From positions 1 through 64,000 of the forward strand of contig NZ_FUWM01000004.1 of assembly GCF_900167185.1 (NCBI RefSeq): a DNA stretch of 64,000 nt. Reading direction: 5' to 3'. The notes below the pieces were generated by a model. That model saw nothing but the letters and a program-made list of their open reading frames with translations, ran no database searches and had not been told where the DNA came from. The position numbers and the translations under genes are program-made. Positions 52,129 through 61,219 of this stretch are shown here, in pieces. Source of the DNA: Selenihalanaerobacter shriftii (GTDB lineage Bacteria; Bacillota; Halanaerobiia; Halobacteroidales; Acetohalobiaceae). Every line of letters starts with the position of its first letter. The first letter of the stretch is position 1.

Positions 52129-53247
52129 CTACCTAGTTAATCGATTAATTGCTTTCTCTAACTCTCCAATTACTTCTTGGTCTTTCTCCTTATCCAAAGC
52201 CTTCTTTAATGCTTCTACTGCAATAACCTCACCTATCTCTCCTAATGCCCAAGCAGAGTGAGCTCTAACAATCGGCTTAGGGTCATTTAAACCTTCTATT
52301 AAATGAGGTACTGCTTTATCATCTTTTAAGTTACCTAAAATCACAGCAGCATTACGTTGAATGGACCGCTTACCCCGCCAATTCATAGGAGTAGGCATGA
52401 ATTTTTCTTTATATTCTTTATTTGTTAATTTTAATAAAGATGGTAGATGAGGATAAGCTTCTATAGTCTGTGGTAAAAATTCTGGATGATTCCCGCTTTT
52501 TACTTCTTGATTATGGCAACAGACTTCTTGACAAGTATCACATCCCCATAATCTAGTCCCTATCTTCTTCCTATCCTTTTCATCAAGATAACCTTTACTT
52601 AAAGTAATGTAGCCTAAACATCTATTACTATCTAATGTATAATCATCTTTAAGTGCTCCCGTAGGACAGGATTCAATACATTCCCTACATTCTCCACATT
52701 CTTTCTCTAATTCAGAATCTATCTCTAATTCTAAGTTAGTAATAACTCCGCCTATAAAGATCCAAGAACCGTATTCTGGATTAATGATACTACAATTCTT
52801 CCCTTGCCAGCCAATTCCTGAACGCCGAGCTAAGGCTCGATCAACTGTCGGTCCAGTATCTACAAATTTTTTAGCTTGCACTTGATCTGATTTAGTATGT
52901 AAAAAATCTATTAATTGATCCAACTTATCTCCTAATACTCTATGATAATCTTGGCCCCAAGCAAATCTAGATAACTTGCCTCTTAAGCCTGAATTGGATT
53001 GCTCATCATCTTCTAATTCTACTTTATATGAAATAGCACAGACAATAACTGTCTTAGCTTTAGATATTACTTGCTTAGGGTCAGTAATTAATTCTAAATC
53101 ATCATGAACAAATTTAGAAAGATACCCTTGCTCTTTTGCTTTCTTTAAGAATTCTCTAATTTCTAAAAAAGGCTCTGTATCTGTAATTCTAATATCATCT
53201 ATCCCAATCTCTTTAGCATGTCTCTTAATTTCTTCTGTTAATGTCAT
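52129..53247 (-). CDS. queG: Epoxyqueuosine reductase
   Basis: Cobalamin- and iron-sulfur-dependent enzyme of the last step of queuosine synthesis in tRNA. About 372 residues with the DUF1730 N-terminal domain, the signature VDTGPTVDRALARRSGIGWQGKNCSII near 140, IFIGGVIT, two [4Fe-4S] motifs (CGECRECIESCP and CDTCQEVCCHN) and C-terminal HEAT-like repeats (QRNAAVILGNLKDDKAVPHLIEGL). I chose the ATG at 53247 (MTLTEEIKRHAKEIG) behind GAGGGG. It is 40 bp from the ferritin gene. Confidence 0.93.
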   Translation of the reverse strand: MTLTEEIKRHAKEIGIDDIRITDTEPFLEIREFLKKAKEQGYLSKFVHDDLELITDPKQVISKAKTVIVCAISYKVELEDDEQSNSGLRGKLSRFAWGQDYHRVLGDKLDQLIDFLHTKSDQVQAKKFVDTGPTVDRALARRSGIGWQGKNCSIINPEYGSWIFIGGVITNLELEIDSELEKECGECRECIESCPTGALKDDYTLDSNRCLGYITLSKGYLDEKDRKKIGTRLWGCDTCQEVCCHNQEVKSGNHPEFLPQTIEAYPHLPSLLKLTNKEYKEKFMPTPMNWRGKRSIQRNAAVILGNLKDDKAVPHLIEGLNDPKPIVRAHSAWALGEIGEVIAVEALKKALDKEKDQEVIGELEKAINRLTR

Positions 53248-53287
53248 CTTACCCCTCAATTCTACACCTATAATTCTATCTTCTACT

Positions 53288-53803
53288 CTATATCTTAGTT
53301 CCTTTCGGTGGTGTGAATCTCCTTTTGGATAATTCGTTATCAAGCATTAAAAGTCCTTGACTATCTTCAACTATTCTCTGCACCTTCTTCAATAAATTCT
53401 TTGCTTTATGCTCTTCTTCCACTTGTTCATCAACAAACCATTTTAAGAAACTGGCAGTAGCATATTCATGTTCATTTTGTGCACACTTTATCATCTTATA
53501 TATCCGCTCAGTCATATATTCTTCATGGTCTACGACAGCCTTAAATGCTTCTTCAATAGACTCAAATTTACCTTTAGGCTGCTCAAAGGTACGGATTTGG
53601 ATTTCTTCCCCTATCTTATCTATAAAATCAAAGTACTTCATGGCATGAAATCTTTCTTCTTTAGCTTGCTCTAAAAAAAAATGAGCAATGCCATCTAAGT
53701 CTTCCTTCCTAAAATAGGCAGCCAAGGCTATATAATAATGACTTGAATAAAACTCATACTTTAATTGTTCATTTAATTCATCAACTAATTTTTTCGATAA
53801 CAT
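53288..53803 (-). CDS. ftnA: Non-heme ferritin
   Basis: A 171-residue four-helix ferritin. The ferroxidase centre residues lie in NEQLKYEFYSSHYYIALAAYF (Glu near 17) and FLEQAKEERFHAMKYFDFI (ExxH near 49-53), then the E of VDHEEYMTERI near 94. The C-terminal helix region is EEHKAKNLLKKVQRIV. It stores iron and limits Fenton chemistry. Heme-ligand Met of bacterioferritin is not evident. The ATG follows TAGGAGGG. Regulation by the PerR/Fur protein is possible but not visible. Confidence 0.93.
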   Translation of the reverse strand: MLSKKLVDELNEQLKYEFYSSHYYIALAAYFRKEDLDGIAHFFLEQAKEERFHAMKYFDFIDKIGEEIQIRTFEQPKGKFESIEEAFKAVVDHEEYMTERIYKMIKCAQNEHEYATASFLKWFVDEQVEEEHKAKNLLKKVQRIVEDSQGLLMLDNELSKRRFTPPKGTKI

Positions 53804-54020
53804 ATTTTATCTTCCCTCCTAATACACTATTTTTGAATTAATTATGTAAAAATCTTAAATTCACTCTTAATAATACTTTTCCCATCATCCTCAATTACTA
53901 TTACAGTTCTATGGACTATATTGTAGAATCTGATTGGATAAAAAGGTATTAACCATTTAATCATGAATATAAAAAATACAGATAAAGTTCCATATAATTG
54001 CAAGGGAGGGCTAATGTAAG

Positions 54021-55265
54021 ATGAATATTACTCAAGTAGATACTAACGAAAAACTAATTATCTTAGCAGGTACTCTAATCGATGGTACTGGCGAGGAACC
54101 GCAAGATAGCCAGGCAATAATTATTGAAGACCAACTAATTCAAAATATCATTCCCCAGAATAGATTAAATAATTACCCTAATATTAATGAGTATCAACAA
54201 ATCGATTTAAATGATTTAACTATATTACCGGGATTGATTGACTCCCACGTTCATTTAGCTTTAGATGGAATAGATTTTAAGAAGACTACTGAAGAATGGG
54301 ATTCACCAGCTAAAGTACAGAGTAGAATTGAAAAAGAATTAGCAAATACTTTAAACCATGGCATAGTGGCTATTAGAGACGGCGGTGATAAAGCAAAGAT
54401 AGGTTTAGAAAGTAAGAAAAAAGTAAATCAAAATGAAATTGCAGGACCACAGATTATTGCCACTGGGCAGGCTGCATATAAGAAAGGCAATTATGGCTCG
54501 TTCTTAGGTCCTGGCATTAACTGTCGCAAGGGTATTCAATCAGAAATTAGTAGGCTTACTCAACTAGATATTGATCAATTAAAAGTATTGGTTTCAGGAA
54601 TAGTCAGCTTTAGTGACTATGGCAAAGTAGGAGATGTTCAGTTTACTAACAAAGAATTAAAATATATAGTTGATTTAACACATCACTTAGGATTAGAAGT
54701 AATGGCTCATTCCAGCTCTAATGAAGCTGTAGAAGTCTCTATTGAAGCAGGAGTAGATACTTTAGAGCATGGTTATTTTCTAAGTGAAGAGTCATTAAAA
54801 AGATTAGCTGAAAAAGAAATCCCTTGGATTCCAACTGTTGTACCGGTTGCTAATCAATTAAAAGTGCCACAAGATTATTCAGAAGATGGATTAGATGTTA
54901 TCAAACGCACTTATGAATTACAGTTGGAGATGATAGATAAAGCCGCAGAATTAGGGGTTAAACTAGGAATCGGTACTGATGCTGGAGCCTATCAAGTTCG
55001 CCATGGACTCTCTTATTATAGAGAGTTAGAATTATTTAATCAGACATCCCTAAGCCCTTTAGAAATCATTAAAGCAGCTACCTATAATAATGCTGAAATA
55101 ATAGAGTTAAATGATGAATTAGGTAGTATAGAAATAGGAAAAAGAGCAAGCTTAATCGGGGTTAAGGATAATCCTTTAGAAAATTTATCTACTTTAAAGA
55201 AACCAGAAAGAGTTATTTATAGTCCAAATAATCAACAGGTTAAAAATGAGGAATTGCATGCATAG
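54021..55265 (+). CDS. Amidohydrolase (imidazolonepropionase/prolidase-like)
   Basis: A 414-residue metal-dependent hydrolase. An N-terminal beta-sandwich part (LIILAGTLIDGTGEEPQ) is followed by the HxH metal motif LPGLIDSHVHLALDG near 73, a Lys in LDIDQLKVLVSGIVSF near 191, VMAHSSSNEAV near 228, TLEHGYFLSEES near 249 and the Asp of LGIGTDAGAYQVRHG near 322. The C-terminal ends in the usual GSIEIGKRASLIGVKDNPLEN. It probably hydrolyses a cyclic amide or Xaa-Pro peptide; the substrate is not known. Single gene with a palindromic terminator. Confidence 0.85.
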   Translation: MNITQVDTNEKLIILAGTLIDGTGEEPQDSQAIIIEDQLIQNIIPQNRLNNYPNINEYQQIDLNDLTILPGLIDSHVHLALDGIDFKKTTEEWDSPAKVQSRIEKELANTLNHGIVAIRDGGDKAKIGLESKKKVNQNEIAGPQIIATGQAAYKKGNYGSFLGPGINCRKGIQSEISRLTQLDIDQLKVLVSGIVSFSDYGKVGDVQFTNKELKYIVDLTHHLGLEVMAHSSSNEAVEVSIEAGVDTLEHGYFLSEESLKRLAEKEIPWIPTVVPVANQLKVPQDYSEDGLDVIKRTYELQLEMIDKAAELGVKLGIGTDAGAYQVRHGLSYYRELELFNQTSLSPLEIIKAATYNNAEIIELNDELGSIEIGKRASLIGVKDNPLENLSTLKKPERVIYSPNNQQVKNEELHA

Positions 55266-55274
55266 AACAAATAT

Positions 55275-55298
55275 AACCCCTCAGAATTCTGAGGGGTT
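55275..55298. terminator. Palindromic terminator between the amidohydrolase and DUF1540 genes
   Basis: A perfect 24-nt palindrome AACCCCTCAGAA/TTCTGAGGGGTT between convergent genes. The T runs on both sides are weak (TTATTCT). Confidence 0.7.
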
Positions 55299-55309
55299 AT
55301 TCTAATAAC

Positions 55310-55438
55310 TTATTTTGTACTAAAAGTCTTACAATCTGTGTCCTGATGTCCATCATTTTGAATCTCAATTTTACCTGCATCACAAGCCTTCTGCTTATTA
55401 TAAATACATTCTGTTACTTCACATCCTACTTTAGCCAC
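55310..55438 (-). CDS. DUF1540 cysteine-rich small protein
   Basis: A 42-residue protein with GTG start behind GGAGGTG. It reads MAKVGCEVTECIYNKQKACD, then AGKIEIQNDGHQDTDCKTFSTK. The four Cys (C6, C11, C19, C36) with the C-x-V-x2-C-x-Y-N spacing and final T/D-C-x-T-F match DUF1540. Such peptides probably bind a metal; their role is unknown. A second, related gene lies 16 bp upstream. Confidence 0.85.
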   Translation of the reverse strand: MAKVGCEVTECIYNKQKACDAGKIEIQNDGHQDTDCKTFSTK

Positions 55439-55454
55439 TATTTCTCACCTCCAA

Positions 55455-55607
55455 TTAGATATTCATCCGTTGAAAGTCACCGCAATTAGTATCATCGGTA
55501 CCGTCTTTTGGTAACTCACCTTTAGTTACAGTAATCCCTTCTAATTTACATTTGTTAGGCTTACCATGATTATCACAGTTCTCAGCGTAACAGATAATTT
55601 CTGTCAT
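55455..55607 (-). CDS. DUF1540-like cysteine-rich small protein
   Basis: A 50-residue protein: MTEIICYAENCDNHGKPNKC, then KLEGITVTKGELPKDGTDDTNCGDFQRMNI. The four Cys follow the same plan as the neighbour downstream, with a slightly longer centre. I chose the ATG at 55607 behind AAAGGAGGAGG; the longer frame to 55655 would read through that site. The two genes probably form a small operon. Confidence 0.8.
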   Translation of the reverse strand: MTEIICYAENCDNHGKPNKCKLEGITVTKGELPKDGTDDTNCGDFQRMNI

Positions 55608-55639
55608 GTTACCTCCTCCTTTACTTATACTTATCTTTC

Positions 55640-55953
55640 TTATATTATTCTTCAATTATATCTTTATATGCATTAAGTTCCTGAATAATTAAATGAAAGT
55701 TTAATGTTTTTTAATCAAATTTTGAACATGATTAATTGGTATAAGCCACTTTAAAATGGAGCAGACTGGAATAAATAAAAAATATAGTTAAGGCTGTTTT
55801 ATGTTTGACCAGCGAGAGTTTAAAATAGCCCATATTTTCCTTTATGTAAGTCATCACGGAATTTGTGGGCGTTATCAATTAATTATGTGATAACCTTATT
55901 TTTCAAAAACTAAAAAGAGACCTTTAAAGCAGGCCTCTTTACATCCCAATTAA
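55640..55953. other. Intergenic region with an imperfect inverted repeat and the terminator of the 526-aa gene
   Basis: No gene is visible. An imperfect inverted repeat GCCCATATTTTCC/GGAATTTGTGGGC lies at 55828-55870. The stretch around it (55790-55870) is less A/T-rich than its surroundings and could be the worn end of a mobile element; this is a guess. A minus-strand terminator at 55913-55940 (AAAGAGGCCT with AGGTCTCTTT, then TTTTT) ends the neighbouring gene. Confidence 0.4.
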
Positions 55954-57534
55954 TTATTCATCTTTGTCGGTCTTAGATTCTAATACCTCAAACTCTTTTT
56001 CAAGCTTTGTTAGCTCTTTCTTACCTTGATAAATACTAATCTCAGCTGTATATTTACCTGGAGTTAATTTCTTAGCTATTCCAGTGATTCGCTGATTCTT
56101 AAGCGGTAGAATCTCCTCTGTGCCTTCTGGCAAATTAAGTTTAACTCGTTCTACAAATTTATCTTCATTATCTTTAATTATCATCTTTGCTTCTGGACTA
56201 CAGAATATATTTCCATTATTGAATAAATCTAAAGAAAGTAATTCTCCTTCCTTTATGGAACTAGTATGTAAACTTCTAGCTTGCACAGCATAACTATGAT
56301 CTTTACCAACTACAATTGAAACTGGAACCTGCTTCTTAGTTAAAAGCTTCTTTGTCTCTGAATCATAGGCTTTTAAATTAATATTAGAATGATAACTACC
56401 ATCTTCTACATTCCTAGGCACTGCTGTAGTCAATATTGCTCTACCTTTTCCTCTTCCTCGGAGAGTAAACTGTCTTCTACCTCGTAATTTTAACCATTCT
56501 AAAGCAGAATATTTATACTTCGATTCTACCTCACTACCGTCTACTACTACGACAGTATTTTCACCAATCTCACTATTCAATCTAATAATTTCACTCTTCC
56601 GCTGTCCTGGTTTAAGTTTTAAATTCAATTTCTTAGGCTCTACAGTGAAAGCACCGATTTCATCAGCACCTGGAAAATTGAAGTCTCCCTCTTTTATATC
56701 TAGCTGTTTAGACTTAATAATCTGACCATGGTCACCATATCTAAAGAAGACTCTTAAAGTATATTCACCAGATGTCAATCGTTTAGTAATCTCTCCTAAA
56801 TAATCTACTTTGCTACCTGGGTGCATTCTAGTCTGACTATTTTTACGACTAGACTTACTCTCTAAAGTTATTCTTTCTACTAAGCGGCGCTTAGAATCAC
56901 GAATAGTAGCTTCACCTAGGACTAAATAGTCCCAGGCTGATGGATTCTTTAGTCTTGCTTTGACAATTGGCTCTCCTTCTTTTCCAGAAGTCAGCTTTAA
57001 ATCCTTTAGCTTTGCATCTGATCGTAACCCAGGCCTGTCTACTCTAATATTAAGGCGAACTGCATAACGAACCATAAATCTAATTCCATTCTTTTTCTGA
57101 GTAGTTTTTTGTGGTTCTACCATGATTACTACTGTATGAGAGCCTCCAGCATTAAAAGGTACTTTTACTCTACCAGAAACAGTTTGTTGCTGACCAGGAT
57201 AAATTTTTACTTCATCATTCTCTAACTCTACCCACTTAGCAGCTAAAAAAGATTCTGTATCAGATTTTTGATAAGTAAGACTACCGTTAGTAAGTTGTAC
57301 TGGCTGATATAATGAAAGTTTAACTAATTCTTCACTACCACTAGGAGTAAGATTTAAGGTGAATTCTTTAATATCACCAGGTTGCATACTCAAATCAATT
57401 ACTAAAGGTTTTACACCAACAGCTAAGCCATTTTGAGTAAATATTAAAATAGTAATAATTATAATTATTATTTTTAGCATTAAAACATGCTCTGATTTTT
57501 CTTTCAATTTCATATAAACTGAACTAATATCCAT
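55954..57534 (-). CDS. Exported multi-domain beta-sandwich surface or chaperone-like protein
   Basis: A 526-residue exported protein. A long signal peptide or anchor (hydrophobic about 20-37, then FTQNGLAVG) precedes several Ig-like domains. The first (about 42-150) has VGVKPLVIDLSMQPGDIKEFTLNL, IYPGQQQTVSGRVKVPFNAGGSHTVVIMVEPQ, like the chaperone-type domain of some pilus and surface loci. The second (about 175-285) and third (about 300-400, FTVEPKKLNLKLKPGQRKSEIIRLNS) are similar strands, and the fourth ends KLTPGKYTAEISIYQGKKEL. The ATG follows GGGGGAG. It is the last gene of the secretin locus. Confidence 0.65.
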   Translation of the reverse strand: MDISSVYMKLKEKSEHVLMLKIIIIIITILIFTQNGLAVGVKPLVIDLSMQPGDIKEFTLNLTPSGSEELVKLSLYQPVQLTNGSLTYQKSDTESFLAAKWVELENDEVKIYPGQQQTVSGRVKVPFNAGGSHTVVIMVEPQKTTQKKNGIRFMVRYAVRLNIRVDRPGLRSDAKLKDLKLTSGKEGEPIVKARLKNPSAWDYLVLGEATIRDSKRRLVERITLESKSSRKNSQTRMHPGSKVDYLGEITKRLTSGEYTLRVFFRYGDHGQIIKSKQLDIKEGDFNFPGADEIGAFTVEPKKLNLKLKPGQRKSEIIRLNSEIGENTVVVVDGSEVESKYKYSALEWLKLRGRRQFTLRGRGKGRAILTTAVPRNVEDGSYHSNINLKAYDSETKKLLTKKQVPVSIVVGKDHSYAVQARSLHTSSIKEGELLSLDLFNNGNIFCSPEAKMIIKDNEDKFVERVKLNLPEGTEEILPLKNQRITGIAKKLTPGKYTAEISIYQGKKELTKLEKEFEVLESKTDKDE

Positions 57535-57867
57535 AATTATCTCCCCCTACCTTATAGCCTATAATTATCTTAACTCTATTATGTTATTTACTTATCATAT
57601 AAAGCTATAAATAAAATTTTGTTTGAGTTAATTATTATTCATTATAATCTTAAAAACTTACATAAATTGTTAGTTAAAATATTGTCATATATTTTATTAA
57701 TAATACAAATTAATATTATTACTAACTATTCAGCTATTAATTTAAATACTAATGCTAAATGTAAACCTTTACATTAAACTTAAAAGCTAATAATGTCATT
57801 AGTTAAATTATATCTTATTTGAATTTTAATTTATTCACTTGCTGATAATATCATTTATATTAAAAGA
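57535..57867. other. A/T-rich intergenic region
   Basis: About 330 bp upstream of the 526-residue protein gene. Very A/T-rich, with no open frame or clear hairpin. A promoter for the 55954-57534 gene is expected here but I cannot single one out. Confidence 0.4.
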
Positions 57868-57893
57868 AAGGCGAGATTTTAGTCTCGCCTTCT
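57868..57893 (-). terminator. Terminator of the riboswitch-controlled secreted protein gene
   Basis: Stem AAGGCGAGA with TCTCGCCTT and a 6-nt loop, followed on the minus strand by TCTTTTAATAT. Confidence 0.8.
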
Positions 57894-57908
57894 TAATATA
57901 TCTAATAT

Positions 57909-58496
57909 TTATAAAGTTTGTGGAGCTGCTACTGTCAATTGAAGATTAAATTCTTTGTCACCATCTGTTGCCTCTAATTCCCACCAGTCTTTATCTGTGA
58001 ACCATTGAGCACCTAAATAAAGAGTATAATTATTGTTACCTGCATCAGAATTTAATTTACTAGTCCAACCATCACCATCATTTGCTCCAGACTTTACAAA
58101 AGAGTCATTTCCATTTTGAAAGTTTTGATTCTCATCAGCAAATGTCATATATGGTGAGACTATAGTATCTCCTCTATCGCCACCAGTCCATACTTTACCT
58201 TCAGGAACCATTCCTTGAAGTAACGAAGTCAACCCTTCTGTTGCAGTTATAGTTACAGGAGTATTAGACTTAACATTAAACGGAAAGAAATGACTTGGTC
58301 CATCACCATTATTATCTACATTCGGAGCTAAAAAAGTAAAATTATAACTAGCCTCATCAAAACCAATCTCTGCATATTCCTCAACTGTTAAGTCAACTCC
58401 AAGTACACTTTTATCTAACTGTTCAGCCGCCATAGAAACCACACTCATACCAAATACCAACATCATCGCTAATCCGAAAATCATTAATTTTTTCAT
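57909..58496 (-). CDS. Secreted protein under tandem c-di-GMP-II riboswitches
   Basis: A 195-residue exported protein. The signal peptide (MKKLMIFGLAMMLVFGMSVVSMA) is clean and cleavage after MAAEQ is likely. The mature part has low Cys and is rich in Asn, Asp, Gly and aromatic residues (NFTFLAPNVDNNGDGPSHFF, GANDGDGWTSKLN), and ends in a beta strand (KEFNLQLTVAAPQ). Size and composition fit a secreted fibre or matrix subunit. I chose the ATG at 58496, 7 nt after GAGGAGGAG; an ATG at 58514 would turn that site into codons. Two riboswitches lie directly upstream, so c-di-GMP should control it. Confidence 0.75.
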   Translation of the reverse strand: MKKLMIFGLAMMLVFGMSVVSMAAEQLDKSVLGVDLTVEEYAEIGFDEASYNFTFLAPNVDNNGDGPSHFFPFNVKSNTPVTITATEGLTSLLQGMVPEGKVWTGGDRGDTIVSPYMTFADENQNFQNGNDSFVKSGANDGDGWTSKLNSDAGNNNYTLYLGAQWFTDKDWWELEATDGDKEFNLQLTVAAPQTL

Positions 58497-58526
58497 TAAT
58501 TTTCTCCTCCTCATTGGTTATAAATT

Positions 58527-58609
58527 ACTCGCGGCCGGGTTCACCATTGGCTCCCTGCTACCCTATTGGTGACCAGTTAAAGGATAACACTTCTTCGCCT
58601 CCTCGATCG
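58527..58609 (-). ncRNA. Cyclic di-GMP-II riboswitch, gene-proximal copy
   Basis: On the minus strand: GGAGGCG...TATCC, then TTTAACTGGTCACCAAT and the 3' signature AATGGTGAACCCGGCC. This follows the class II plan (TTTAAATTGG ... AGTAGTGCAACCGACC in the known aptamer). The helix CACCA/TGGTG covaries with CATCA/TGATG of the other copy. The ribosome binding site of the secreted protein gene starts about 20 nt after the aptamer, so control may be at translation. Confidence 0.78.
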
Positions 58610-58615
58610 CTCGTT

Positions 58616-58702
58616 TTACTCTTGGCCGGTTTCATCACTAGCTCACTATCACTCCATTGATGACCAGTTAAGGAATGACAAGTCTTAGCTTCCAATGAGT
58701 AA
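58616..58702 (-). ncRNA. Cyclic di-GMP-II riboswitch, distal copy
   Basis: On the minus strand the outer stem TTACTC/GAGTAA with TTGG/CCAA encloses GGAAGCTAAG, CCTTAACTGGTCATCAAT and the 3' signature TAGTGATGAAACCGGCC. This matches TAGTAGTGCAACCGACC of the known class II aptamer position by position, with compensatory changes. It lies 7 nt before the second copy. Confidence 0.8.
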
Positions 58703-58890
58703 GAAGTTTATACGTTCTTATATTTTATGTCCTTACCAACACGACCTGATATTAAAACAGTCCCTTTACTACTCCCCTTTAAGCAAATATCACCTCCTAA
58801 TTAATATTACCTCGTAATTATTGAGAATAAAGACTCCTTACTAATTACGAAAACCTATTAAACTTTTAATATCAAAAATTTTAAATATAA

Positions 58891-59766
58891 TTATCTATTT
58901 GTCAGTGTAAAATTGATCTTCCCTTTATATGTACCAGCAGTATGCTTCCAACCTACTTTTACCTTCAAAGAAATATCTGTATTAATCCCTCGTCTGTAAT
59001 TGCTACCATTAATTATCATTTTTTCGTCCATTTTATTATAAGAATATTCTGAATCTCCTAATGCTAACAGAATATTTTTAGGCAAAATCTTGGCCTCATC
59101 ATCACTATCACCTTGATAAATTAAAGGTTCAGTATTTATATTAAGAAGCCAATTATGATGATTTGCTTCAACTTTTAGCCTTGCCTTCTCCTCTGGTTTA
59201 TAGATTCCAGGCCCGCTAGTAGCATTAATTTCAACATTATCTGGATATACACTCACATTTGTATAAGACCTTATATGTACTATGACTCTAATTGCCGGTG
59301 ACTTTCCTGATTCTAGCCATCCTTTATAGGTCCCACTCGGTACCTTCCACCAGGCTTCCTTAGCTAACTTGAATTTAACTGTTGACTTTAAGTCATCATC
59401 ATCTAAGAATTTAATAAAGTTATCTAAGGCATGATAATCAGACCATCCTGACATTTTGGCACGCAAATATTTAGGCGAAATTGAATTTCCCCTATTGTCT
59501 TGGAGCTCATTAACGATATAATATATTGATTTTGAATCAAATTTTCTCTCCTTCCTTCTTTCAAATCTTATCTTATGATTAGCACTGATATCAGCAGTCG
59601 GCTTAGTCTTAACATCAAATCTGATCTGTTGAGAAGTAACTCTAATATCTGCTGCTGCATTAACTGGTGATGTGCAAAGGATATACATTCCCAAAAAGAA
59701 TAGTATCAAAAGCAATTTTACTTTATCTTTTTTAAATACAGAATTCATTAATATCCCTATTAACAT
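58891..59766 (-). CDS. Exported beta-rich protein of the secretin locus
   Basis: An exported protein of about 291 residues. A hydrophobic signal (VKLLLILFFLGMYILCTSPVNAAA) ends with a probable A-x-A cleavage site. The mature part is beta-rich with two similar ends, SGTYKGWLESGKSP near the middle and AGTYKGKINFTLTNR at the C-terminus. This pattern is common in pilin-like and spore-coat-U-like domains. The start is uncertain: ATG at 59766 behind GGGG is my choice, ATG at 59748 gives a tidier signal peptide. It lies between the barrel protein gene and the riboswitches. Confidence 0.65.
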   Translation of the reverse strand: MLIGILMNSVFKKDKVKLLLILFFLGMYILCTSPVNAAADIRVTSQQIRFDVKTKPTADISANHKIRFERRKERKFDSKSIYYIVNELQDNRGNSISPKYLRAKMSGWSDYHALDNFIKFLDDDDLKSTVKFKLAKEAWWKVPSGTYKGWLESGKSPAIRVIVHIRSYTNVSVYPDNVEINATSGPGIYKPEEKARLKVEANHHNWLLNINTEPLIYQGDSDDEAKILPKNILLALGDSEYSYNKMDEKMIINGSNYRRGINTDISLKVKVGWKHTAGTYKGKINFTLTNR

Positions 59767-59941
59767 TATGTTATTCCCCACTTACTTATTAAAATTATTT
59801 TGTTCTTTAACTAAATACTTCCATTAATTTTAGTTATACCACTATCTAATCATTTATAATGTGGATTATAAATTTGTGATTCACTGCACAATTGTATTAT
59901 ATTTACAATTATAGCATATAGTGTTAATTAATTCAATGCAA

Positions 59942-61201
59942 TTAGAAAATAAATCCTAAATAAATTCTTTCGTCTTCTTCTATTTCTTCCCACAGTATCT
60001 GCATATCTAAGTTTGAAGACACTCTATATGTTATGCTAGCTTCAGCTGATTTATTACTCTCCATATTGATGTTTTTATACCAAATATTCCAGCTTGGTTG
60101 TCTAAGCTTTACCACCGTTTCTATGTATGAAAGAGATGTCTCTATGTTAGATTTACTATATATAATAGGTAAATAATGTACTTTAAAATCAATATTATTC
60201 TTCCAAGTTACTTGATCAGCAATTCCTAAATATAAATGAGGATCTGATTCCCCAATCCCTTTATTCTTTATATGACTAGCTAAGAATAATCCACTCTGAT
60301 TCATAGAAAAATCTATCCCGGCTTTATATCTAAATTCACCATCATAATAATTAAGATCTGCACAGGCAAGATTACCATTTGGCATCCATTCTTTATACTT
60401 TAATCTTCCTCCTTGATCGCTAAAATAAACTCCCATTCTTTTATATGGTTTATTAACTTTAGTCTCTCTAGAGAATAATTTATTCATTCCTTTAATATTC
60501 CCCATAGAAAGCAAAGGAGATTTCTTTGATAAATCTTTTTGCGATATGACCTTAGTAGTTACATAAACAGCGAAATACTCCTTATGTTTAGTTGTGTCAC
60601 TCTGTATTTCATTCGCCAAAATAGCTACAGGAGCTTTTGCAGATTCTCCTATCCAATTATTAAACTCTTCTTCGATTATTACTCCTGATTTACCTTTATA
60701 CTTTAGCGTTCCTTCAGTAAGCACCTGATAATCATTCAGTCTAATTCTATTTGGCTTTAATTTAATTTCAAGAAATACATTTTCCTGTTCATAATCATTC
60801 TCTTCATCAGCCTTAATTATTTTTTCTTTTAACCTCACAGCTACTGGATTCTTACCTAGTGTTGTTAAGCTTGAATTATATCTTACCTTTGCTCTTTCTA
60901 TATCTAATCCTCCTGTAATCTCAACAGCAGAGTTATCCTTTACTGCTTTTAAAACAGTATCACTGGTCATAATCTTCCATTCTTGATCTTTAGTTTTATC
61001 TGAATCAGTCGTTTTAAGACTAGCTTCAATATTATTTAACACTTTAGAATCTAATTCTATAAAATTAAGAGTATATTCAATAAGTGGTTCCTTTGCAGAA
61101 TTAGCTTTAATCGGTGAGCGTAAGTCTTCAAGAGCTTCAACATTCAAATTAGCCATAAACAAACTTGAAATAAGTACAATGACGATTAGAAATTTTCGCA
61201 A
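59942..61201 (-). CDS. Probable outer-membrane protein with secretin-like N-domain
   Basis: A 419-residue exported protein. The signal peptide (MRKFLIVIVLISSLFMANLNVEA) is followed by a region that resembles secretin N-domains and core strands (EPLIEYTLNFIELDSKVLNNIEASL, VFLEIKLKPNRIRLNDYQVLTEG). The last 150 residues are alternating strands with many aromatics (NIWYKNINMESN, ASITYRVSSNLDM), and the chain ends in Phe (IYLGFIF), the usual C-terminal signal of outer-membrane barrels. The start is TTG behind GGGAGG. It follows the secretin gene by 18 bp. It may form a pore or partner the secretin. Confidence 0.6.
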   Translation of the reverse strand: MRKFLIVIVLISSLFMANLNVEALEDLRSPIKANSAKEPLIEYTLNFIELDSKVLNNIEASLKTTDSDKTKDQEWKIMTSDTVLKAVKDNSAVEITGGLDIERAKVRYNSSLTTLGKNPVAVRLKEKIIKADEENDYEQENVFLEIKLKPNRIRLNDYQVLTEGTLKYKGKSGVIIEEEFNNWIGESAKAPVAILANEIQSDTTKHKEYFAVYVTTKVISQKDLSKKSPLLSMGNIKGMNKLFSRETKVNKPYKRMGVYFSDQGGRLKYKEWMPNGNLACADLNYYDGEFRYKAGIDFSMNQSGLFLASHIKNKGIGESDPHLYLGIADQVTWKNNIDFKVHYLPIIYSKSNIETSLSYIETVVKLRQPSWNIWYKNINMESNKSAEASITYRVSSNLDMQILWEEIEEDERIYLGFIF

Positions 61202-61219
61202 ACTAAATTCCTCCCTCTC

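Noticed and set aside
58540-58700. GCCGGGTT-like motif first read as a c-di-GMP-I (GEMM-I) riboswitch on the plus strand
   Set aside because: The plus strand lacks the GEMM-I core (GCAAACC and the GACGCAAAGCC segment), and the orientation is opposite to the gene. The minus strand fits class II instead.
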